The position numbers were made by a program, and so were the translations under genes. Under the pieces are notes generated by a model. It made no database searches, was not told the DNA's origin, and saw nothing but the letters and a program-made list of their open reading frames with translations. Of a stretch of DNA of 5,173 bases, positions 1 to 5,173 are shown piece by piece. Positions within the stretch are counted from its first letter, which is position 1. Each line of letters begins with the position of its first letter. The stretch is from Bacteroidaceae bacterium (lineage in GTDB: Bacteria > Bacteroidota > Bacteroidia > Bacteroidales > Bacteroidaceae), in assembly GCA_016284115.1 (NCBI GenBank), contig JAEEOD010000045.1:1-5173 (forward strand), in the 5' to 3' direction.

Positions 1-226
1 CTGGCAGTCGGAGATTGTCAAGACCGATCCCAAACCAACACCGAAGCCAGATCCGAAGCCGGGAGATCCTGATCCGAAGCCAGAACCGAAACCCAAGACC
101 CGCAATATGCGCTCCTATTTGCCGTCAGGCAAATGCTCCGTGTCAGAATATCGGCAATGGCTTACTGGACAATTATCAATGCTCCAGAGTTTTGATGCTA
201 GCGACGAACTTGATTTCAATAACTAA
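1..226 (+). CDS. brxC: 3' end of the upstream gene, probably BrxC/PglY BREX ATPase (partial)
   Basis: The last 74 codons of a gene that enters from the left edge, read from base 2 and ending at TAA 224-226. Only the tail is visible: a Pro/Lys-rich linker (residues 9-32 of the fragment) and then about 42 residues with a basic-hydrophobic start (RNMRSYLPSGK), a helical stretch (SEYRQWLTGQL) and an acidic end (DASDELDFNN). That tail pattern is what I recall of the closing segment of BrxC/PglY, a large P-loop ATPase of about 1200 residues, and brxC is the usual gene just before pglX. No ATPase motif lies in the window, so the call rests on tail resemblance and gene order. The stop is 14 bases before the pglX start, which indicates one operon. 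A competing ORF in another frame (15-236) has no recognisable protein character. Confidence 0.65.
   Translation, partial: WQSEIVKTDPKPTPKPDPKPGDPDPKPEPKPKTRNMRSYLPSGKCSVSEYRQWLTGQLSMLQSFDASDELDFNN
26..97 (+). repeat. Degenerate tandem repeat coding a Pro-Lys/Asp-Pro linker
   Basis: Proline alternates with Lys, Asp, Glu or Thr, giving 11 prolines in the 22 residues from residue 10 to 31 of the fragment. At the DNA level the 11-base unit gatccgaagcc occurs at 50-60 and 71-81, and ccgaagccaga at 41-51 and 74-84. The segment probably forms a stiff, extended, charged spacer that holds the C-terminal tail of the putative BrxC away from its body. Such a repeat can change length by slippage in multiples of six bases without breaking the frame. 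Confidence 0.8.
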
Positions 227-240
227 AAACGAATAGAGAT
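227..240 (+). promoter_or_regulatory. 14-base leader before pglX without Shine-Dalgarno
   Basis: The whole spacer between the upstream TAA and the pglX ATG is aaacgaatagagat. It holds no AGGAGG-like match at a useful distance, only a weak agag. A-rich leaders without a Shine-Dalgarno are normal in Bacteroidota. The spacer is too short for its own promoter, so pglX is probably translated from the upstream transcript. Confidence 0.55.
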
Positions 241-3200
241 ATGAACTTACTTGATCACGTACTTGGCATCAGGTTTCTCATCCATCGATCCTTCAGTGGA
301 AAGATGGAGCGACTGGGTATTGGACTGTCACAATATGAAGAGCGTGGTGGATTGTCGTCTGAGGATGAAATACTCAGGCAAAGAATTATAGAAATTAACA
401 ATACACACCTTAAGGAGAAAAAAGGCAATTTTGCAGAAGCGCGTGAGTACACACTGAAGCAATGTGTTTTTACGTTGTTTAACCGTCTGGCAGCTATCAA
501 GTTGATGGAGCAGAAACAACTCTTCCCTGAAGTTATTAAACAGCGGTCAGAGAACGGCGGGCTTTCCACAGCTCATCAAGCATGGTTGGAAGAAAACCCC
601 GCAGGCCGGACGATGGAACGTGACGGTCTAGTGTCGTTCTTTACTGACAAGTTTAGGGAATTGTCTGAACATATTCCAGTCTACCGCGAGGACTATCCAT
701 ACTCTATGATGCCAACTGCAGATGAGTTGAATGAGATTATTCATGCATTCAACGCCATAGAAGAAGATTCAGAAACCGCTACTTCATGGCAAGGAGACGA
801 CATACTGGGGTGGCTCTATGAGAATTTTAATCAGGCCGAGAAGGTTAAGTTCAAGCAAAGCGGCGACAAGGTTGAATATGACCGTGTTTCACTACAAAGT
901 CAGGTTTACACTCCATCATGGGTGGTGAAGTTCCTGGTTGATAACTCATTGGGGAAAATCTATCTGGAAATGTATCCTGAGAGCCATATTGATGCACCTG
1001 ACCCTGTCACAGGAGTGCGGCGCATAATGGTTGCAAACCGTCCTACGAAACAGGTACGGCAACGCAAGAAGATGCATGAGATACGGGTTTTAGACCCCGC
1101 ATGTGGCTCTGGAAACTTCTTGCTCTATGCCTTCTTACTGCTTTATGAAATGTATATTGATCAGATAGAGAATTTCGGTGCAGACTATTCCAGACGAGAA
1201 ATACCAGCACTCATAATAGAGAACAACCTATTTGGCGTAGACCTTGATGAGAGAGCCGTACAGATGGCACAAATCGGACTGCTCATCAAAGCATGGGAAA
1301 TTGGCGGTCGTCGTGCAAGAAAACCACATCATACAGGAGTTGTTTGCTCCGGATTCTATCTTCCACCATATGAAGAGGTAGAGAAAATCTTCGGTTATGA
1401 TACTTCATGGACTGTACGACTGAACAACGCTGCACGGAAAATCTGGACAGATCTGGCTCAGGCTTACAAGTTTGGCACTCTGGTTCGAGTGGAAGAGCAA
1501 CTGAATGAACTTGCACCAAATGACAAAAACCATCCGCTGTTCAAGGCCGAGGAAATGCAAGGACTGTTCGATGACCGCAACCAGATGAAGACACAGTTGC
1601 ATAATCTGGTGAAAAAATATGGAGAATTGAACTCCAACCCCTATACACTTTTGAAGATGAATGAGGCAATGTCCTTCCTCGACATCATCAGTCATCAGTA
1701 TGATACGGTGGTGGCTAATCCGCCATATACCGACAGCGGTGATTTCGGCACAGAACTGAAAGCTTTCATAGAAGAGAATTATCGTCGTCCATGGAAGTTT
1801 AATATTAATCTATATGCATGTTTTATTAAGCGGTGCTGTGAGTTGGCGGGGGAAGACGGAAAAATAGCTATGGTTAATCCTCCTACTTTCATGTATATCA
1901 AGACATTTGAGGATGTCCGAAAATACATATTAAGTGAAACTCACATCAGTCTTTTTGTTGAATGGGGTTATTTAGGGATGTTTTCTTCGTTTGCACGAGT
2001 TGATAGTGCAATGTTTATACTTGATAAGGAAACGAGGTCAAAAGGTCTATCAACATTTATAAAACTGAATGACCTCTACGAGATGAAACGGAAAGATGTT
2101 TTGTTTAAGGCTTATGCAGATTTATGCGATGGCGAAGTTAATGATCGTGTCTACATACTTCCTCAGTCTAAATTGAAAAGTATCAAATCATACCCTTTCA
2201 TTTATTGGATTTCGGATGAATTTAGAGAGAAATTCAAGAACAAGACAATTGGTGAATATCTTAAGGTCGCAAGCGGAATTTCCACAGGTGACAATGATAG
2301 ATTCCTCCGTTTTTGGTGGGAAATAGGTAGTGACAATATATCCAAGGATTATGTTAAAGACGGTTTGAAATGGGTTCGTCATGCCAAGGGTGGCCCTTAT
2401 AACAAATGGTATGGCAATGATTGGGTAACTATCTTATGGGGAAAGAATGGTGATGAACTTAAGAACTTTGTAGATGAGAAAGGCAATCATAAAGCAACTA
2501 TTCGAAACCCATCGTATCAATTACGTTCAGGCATTACTTTCTGTAAAGCCGGAACAAAAGGATCATCATTTAGGTATTTAGACAAAAATCACACCTTTGA
2601 TTCTATGTCTCCATCTTTATTTGATGAAGCAACACCTTCATATACAATAGGAATACTTAACTCTATTCTTTGTCACTATATTTTAAAATGCTTGAATCCA
2701 ACTTCTGGTCTTCAAGCAGGTGATATTTCTCGTATTCCATTTTTCTATAGTAACAATGAAAAAAGTGCTATAGTTGAAGCTGCTGCTGAGCAAAATATAG
2801 CCATCAAAAAGCATATTTGTCAATATTCCATTGTAGAACCTTTGTATACCTGTTCTCCTATAGTTACTAATATGGATGTGATTCGTTCTGTTTCCCAATA
2901 TTACAGAAGTGAAAACGCTTTGATAACTCAGGTATTATTAAATGAATCTATTATAAACACAATAGTATTTGACATTTATGCATTAAGTTCGCATGACAGA
3001 CAAATGGTTCTCAAAGATGATGGGATTCCTATTGGTGATTTACCAGTAAGTCATGCTGCAAAGATGCATTACCTCCAATGGTTGACAGAAGAAAGCGAGT
3101 TTAAACCTTCTAATGAGGTAATAGACCATTTACAGAATTTAGAAGAGAGTGATGATATGCCCAAAATAGGTAATTTTGAGGTACTTTATCAGACTAACAA

Positions 3201-3942
3201 GGAATGGGAGGAGTTCTGTATTAATCATAAGATGAATCCCGTGGAAGTATGGTGGCAGTTCTGTAATTCGGGTGTACTTCCTCCTCAGCGTACTCAAGCG
3301 TTATTCTTCGAACTGATTACAGACATCATTCGTTCGCTTTTGGCTAAGGATGATGACGGTGTGATTCCACTTGTGGGTAATGCTGGAGAGCAACAAATGG
3401 CACCACGTATTGAAGCGGAAATGGTAGAACGGGGCTATAATGCAGCACAAATCTCCCAGGTATTTTCACTATTATGTGGTGGTAACCTTGAGCGCTATCT
3501 TAGCGACCGCTTTTTCCAGCAACTAAGTGATTATCTAAATTTATTCCCAAATATGTCAAAGACCCCATTCATTTGGCATATTACTAGTGGGCCGCATCAT
3601 GCCCTGGAGTTGTATATCAGCATCTATACTTGGAAACGAGACACTCTCATGCGTATCAAAAGCGTGTATGCAGCCAATCGTGAGGCAGCACTAAGTGATC
3701 GATTACAAGTGTTGCTCCAAGGTGATGCCACCCAGAAGGCCGAAGCTGCAGAGGTCCGTGCACAACTTAAAGAATTGTCCGAGTTCTGTGAGAAGGTGGA
3801 TTCACTCTTAGGTTCTGGCTACAATCCTAAACTCGATGATGGCGTAGGCAAGAACATTGCCCCGTTGCAGCAAGCTGGTATTATCAGTTATGAAGTGCTG
3901 AAAGATACTCAGCTAAAGAAATACTTGAATGCAGACTGGTAA
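241..3942 (+). CDS. pglX: BREX DNA adenine-N6 methyltransferase PglX (BrxX)
   Basis: Complete, 1233 residues, the usual size for type 1 PglX. It transfers a methyl group from S-adenosylmethionine to adenine at a specific site in host DNA, marking self; it is also needed for phage exclusion in studied BREX systems. Domains in order: a helical N-terminal part (1-220), QVYTP (221-225, the motif X region that opens the methyltransferase domain), SAM-binding motif I DPACGSG (285-291), an acidic FGVDLDE (331-337) matching the next SAM-contacting strand, catalytic NPPY (493-496), then a target-recognition region opening near SGISTGDN (678-685) and running to about 900-930, and a helical C-terminal part ending with a YNPKLDDGV...NIAPLQ stretch (1194-1210). 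The ATG at 241 is chosen because it follows the upstream stop by 14 bases and the N-terminus (MNLLDHVLGIRFLIHRSF) aligns in style with PglX starts. I see no frameshift. A type IIG restriction enzyme is the main alternative, but no nuclease motif is evident and the neighbours are BREX genes. Confidence 0.93.
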   Translation: MNLLDHVLGIRFLIHRSFSGKMERLGIGLSQYEERGGLSSEDEILRQRIIEINNTHLKEKKGNFAEAREYTLKQCVFTLFNRLAAIKLMEQKQLFPEVIKQRSENGGLSTAHQAWLEENPAGRTMERDGLVSFFTDKFRELSEHIPVYREDYPYSMMPTADELNEIIHAFNAIEEDSETATSWQGDDILGWLYENFNQAEKVKFKQSGDKVEYDRVSLQSQVYTPSWVVKFLVDNSLGKIYLEMYPESHIDAPDPVTGVRRIMVANRPTKQVRQRKKMHEIRVLDPACGSGNFLLYAFLLLYEMYIDQIENFGADYSRREIPALIIENNLFGVDLDERAVQMAQIGLLIKAWEIGGRRARKPHHTGVVCSGFYLPPYEEVEKIFGYDTSWTVRLNNAARKIWTDLAQAYKFGTLVRVEEQLNELAPNDKNHPLFKAEEMQGLFDDRNQMKTQLHNLVKKYGELNSNPYTLLKMNEAMSFLDIISHQYDTVVANPPYTDSGDFGTELKAFIEENYRRPWKFNINLYACFIKRCCELAGEDGKIAMVNPPTFMYIKTFEDVRKYILSETHISLFVEWGYLGMFSSFARVDSAMFILDKETRSKGLSTFIKLNDLYEMKRKDVLFKAYADLCDGEVNDRVYILPQSKLKSIKSYPFIYWISDEFREKFKNKTIGEYLKVASGISTGDNDRFLRFWWEIGSDNISKDYVKDGLKWVRHAKGGPYNKWYGNDWVTILWGKNGDELKNFVDEKGNHKATIRNPSYQLRSGITFCKAGTKGSSFRYLDKNHTFDSMSPSLFDEATPSYTIGILNSILCHYILKCLNPTSGLQAGDISRIPFFYSNNEKSAIVEAAAEQNIAIKKHICQYSIVEPLYTCSPIVTNMDVIRSVSQYYRSENALITQVLLNESIINTIVFDIYALSSHDRQMVLKDDGIPIGDLPVSHAAKMHYLQWLTEESEFKPSNEVIDHLQNLEESDDMPKIGNFEVLYQTNKEWEEFCINHKMNPVEVWWQFCNSGVLPPQRTQALFFELITDIIRSLLAKDDDGVIPLVGNAGEQQMAPRIEAEMVERGYNAAQISQVFSLLCGGNLERYLSDRFFQQLSDYLNLFPNMSKTPFIWHITSGPHHALELYISIYTWKRDTLMRIKSVYAANREAALSDRLQVLLQGDATQKAEAAEVRAQLKELSEFCEKVDSLLGSGYNPKLDDGVGKNIAPLQQAGIISYEVLKDTQLKKYLNADW
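1801..3180 (+). other. AT-rich segment of pglX covering the target-recognition region
   Basis: Counting bases by hand over 1861-3180 gives 457 G or C in 1320 (about 35%). Sampled 60-base lines before it (at 541, 601, 1081, 1261, 1441, 1681) have 29-34 G or C (48-57%), and lines after it (3241, 3361, 4681) 29-31. The segment starts about 25 codons after NPPY and ends near codon 980, so it takes in the rear of the catalytic domain, the DNA-recognition part and the start of the C-terminal domain. The frame stays open and the PglX-like motifs SGISTGDN and VFDIYALSSHDR lie within it. It probably marks a specificity module with a different evolutionary history. Edges are approximate. Confidence 0.7.
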
Positions 3943-3956
3943 ACAAAGTATCTGAT
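3943..3956 (+). promoter_or_regulatory. 14-base leader before pglZ without Shine-Dalgarno
   Basis: The spacer acaaagtatctgat separates the pglX TAA from the pglZ ATG at 3957. It has no Shine-Dalgarno match, and its length equals that of the spacer before pglX; both end in gat directly before the ATG. There is no room for a promoter or terminator, so pglZ is read from the same transcript as pglX. Confidence 0.55.
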
Positions 3957-5173
3957 ATGATTGAACAATGGTTTCAGAAAGAAATACGTCAGCTGTTGGA
4001 TGAACGCCACAGACTGGTGATTACCGATACAAAGGGAGAAGGAGCTTTTCTTCTATCTTTGCTGCCAAAGCGGCTAACGTTGCTGAAAGCGAACAATAAG
4101 AGAGAGGAATTACAAGCGCGTTTGGATGCTGAAAGGGACGACCGCGAAAGAAACATTGTGTTCTACACCACGATAGCCAAAAGGAAACTGACACAGCTGC
4201 AAGAGTATGCTACGACTTGCGGTTGCATTGTCCTTGACGATATGGAAGCCTATTTGAAAGGTCTTCTACACCGTGAGATGGGTATCAACAGTATGGTGGA
4301 CGGCCAGCGGCTGATTCTTGCCGCCAAAATGGATAAGGGTAAGGATGAGAATTGGTGGCGGGGCGTAGCTCAGGGTATCATTAATCCGATGAAAGCAGAC
4401 GAGATGATACTTGAATTTTTGAAGGATCCTGTATTATATAAGCAAGAGTCGGACGAAGGCGTATTCCAGCTGATGCAGGAAGAAGCCTGCCGACTAATCG
4501 GGAAGCCAAACACCCCGCAAAGCCCGGTTATTTTTGCGAAAGAGTTTGTGAACACACTCTTCGGAAAATTATTGGATAACACTATTTCGGACAACTTGCT
4601 CAGCTTGTATTATCGTATGGTTGAAAGTACGGAGATGGACGATACGGTACGTGAGTATGTGGACGCCTATGAGATACCGGTATCGACAGATCCTTTCTGT
4701 TGCCATACCGACCATCCCTTTGCAGCCATTGACGCGATGATGTTCCGTCAGTTGAGCAAGATGTTACAAGGAGGCCAACCGTACAATATTGCCGAGAAAT
4801 ATATTGAGCGGCGTATTTCATCGACAAAGGCAAGGCGGTTCAAGTCACCGTGGTTGAAAGACGTGATAACTTTGCTCAAATGTGATATAGGGAAACCACA
4901 TATGATAGCGGGATTGGATGATTTTGCAACTTACTACAGGGATATCTTTGCTCCCATTGATACGGCAATGAGAAGAATCTATGTAGCATGGCTAAGTGAA
5001 ACAGACGTGCTGCGTCCCGTCCAAGAATATTATGAGCAGTATAACCGGACTATGCTCAATGCCTGGTATCAGTTTGCAAGCCACTATACTCAAACGCAGC
5101 AGGGGTTGATATTCCAATGTTTCAACAACAGTCAGGGCCGCACGGCGATCATCGTATGTGATGGTCTGCGTCT
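3957..5173 (+). CDS. pglZ: BREX alkaline-phosphatase-fold protein PglZ, N-terminal half (cut by window end)
   Basis: An open frame from ATG 3957 to the right edge, 405 full codons with no stop; PglZ proteins usually have about 800-900 residues, so roughly half is present. PglZ is a core BREX protein with an alkaline-phosphatase-superfamily domain, required for phage exclusion and in some systems for methylation; its exact substrate is not settled. The N-terminus shows a strand-loop pattern RLVITDTKGEGAFLLSLLP, in the place where PglZ proteins carry a degenerate nucleotide-fold-like segment. Middle features are TCGCIVLDD (87-95), a WW pair (133-134) and CCHTDHPF (248-255). The last visible residues, TAIIVCDGLR, match the first strand of the PglZ domain, with Asp402 as the expected first metal ligand (compare the usual I-S-D-A-L-R pattern). 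Position after pglX and the 14-base gap support the call. The subfamily (type A or other) is uncertain because the N-terminal half is divergent. Confidence 0.85.
   Translation, partial: MIEQWFQKEIRQLLDERHRLVITDTKGEGAFLLSLLPKRLTLLKANNKREELQARLDAERDDRERNIVFYTTIAKRKLTQLQEYATTCGCIVLDDMEAYLKGLLHREMGINSMVDGQRLILAAKMDKGKDENWWRGVAQGIINPMKADEMILEFLKDPVLYKQESDEGVFQLMQEEACRLIGKPNTPQSPVIFAKEFVNTLFGKLLDNTISDNLLSLYYRMVESTEMDDTVREYVDAYEIPVSTDPFCCHTDHPFAAIDAMMFRQLSKMLQGGQPYNIAEKYIERRISSTKARRFKSPWLKDVITLLKCDIGKPHMIAGLDDFATYYRDIFAPIDTAMRRIYVAWLSETDVLRPVQEYYEQYNRTMLNAWYQFASHYTQTQQGLIFQCFNNSQGRTAIIVCDGLR

Noticed and set aside
15..236. A 73-residue open frame overlapping the upstream gene end
   Set aside because: Its translation is Arg/Pro/Asn-rich without family character. 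Frame 2 over the same bases gives a coherent Pro-Lys linker plus a BrxC-like tail that ends 14 bases before pglX.
227..240. A promoter or terminator between the genes
   Set aside because: Each spacer is only 14 bases, with no hairpin and no TAnnTTTG-type Bacteroidota promoter element.
255..569. Antisense open frames within pglX and pglZ (for example 255-569, 1405-1695, 4370-4594)
   Set aside because: They are on the opposite strand of well-supported genes, have no recognisable domain and no start signals, and are expected by chance.
1876..1887. A second NPP motif (NPPT, residues 546-549) that could be taken as another catalytic site
   Set aside because: It lies about 53 residues after the true NPPY, inside the stretch KIAMVNPPTFMY, where PglX and related methyltransferases have a structural strand (usually M-V/I-x-x followed by Phe/Met). 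The NPPY at 493-496 has the standard preceding YDTVVA strand.
241..3942. Reading pglX as a type IIG restriction-modification enzyme
   Set aside because: I see no clear PD-(D/E)xK nuclease motif in the N-terminal 220 residues, and the gene sits between a BrxC-like end and pglZ. A tool-based search could still change this.
3957..5173. A truncated or pseudogene pglZ
   Set aside because: The frame is open to the last base and stops only because the window ends, right at the conserved VCDGLR strand.

Overview
The window holds the middle of a BREX (bacteriophage exclusion) anti-phage defence operon, all on the + strand. From left to right there is the 3' end of an upstream gene that is most likely brxC/pglY (1-226), a complete pglX (also called brxX) DNA adenine methyltransferase gene (241-3942), and the first 405 codons of pglZ (3957 to the right edge). 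The two outer genes are cut by the window edges and show no sign of being broken. No RNA gene, insertion sequence, CRISPR array or terminator is visible, and coding sequence fills all but 28 bases.

The order brxC-pglX-pglZ, the 1233-residue PglX and the lack of a helicase gene between pglX and pglZ fit a type 1 (or type 6) BREX layout. If so, brxA and brxB should lie to the left, with the rest of pglZ and then brxL (type 1) or brxD/brxHI (type 6) to the right. The subtype cannot be settled from this window.

In characterised BREX systems PglX methylates the host's own DNA at one adenine of a non-palindromic site, and unmodified phage DNA is blocked with help from the BrxC/PglY ATPase and the PglZ alkaline-phosphatase-fold protein. 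The genes are very tightly packed: both junctions leave exactly 14 bases between a TAA stop and the next ATG, which suggests co-transcription and possibly coupled translation.

The host looks like a Bacteroidota member (a Bacteroidales gut bacterium is plausible). The evidence is a mixed GC content of about 45-50% in the flanks, the absence of a Shine-Dalgarno sequence before either visible start, and A-rich leaders. This is an inference from composition and signals, not an identification.

The most notable signal is inside pglX. From just after the catalytic NPPY motif through the predicted target-recognition domain (about 1801-3180) GC drops to about 35%, against about 48-50% in sampled stretches on both sides, with the reading frame intact. 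This looks like an exchanged specificity cassette inside a conserved methyltransferase frame. The system itself is a known family, and I see no clearly undescribed system here.
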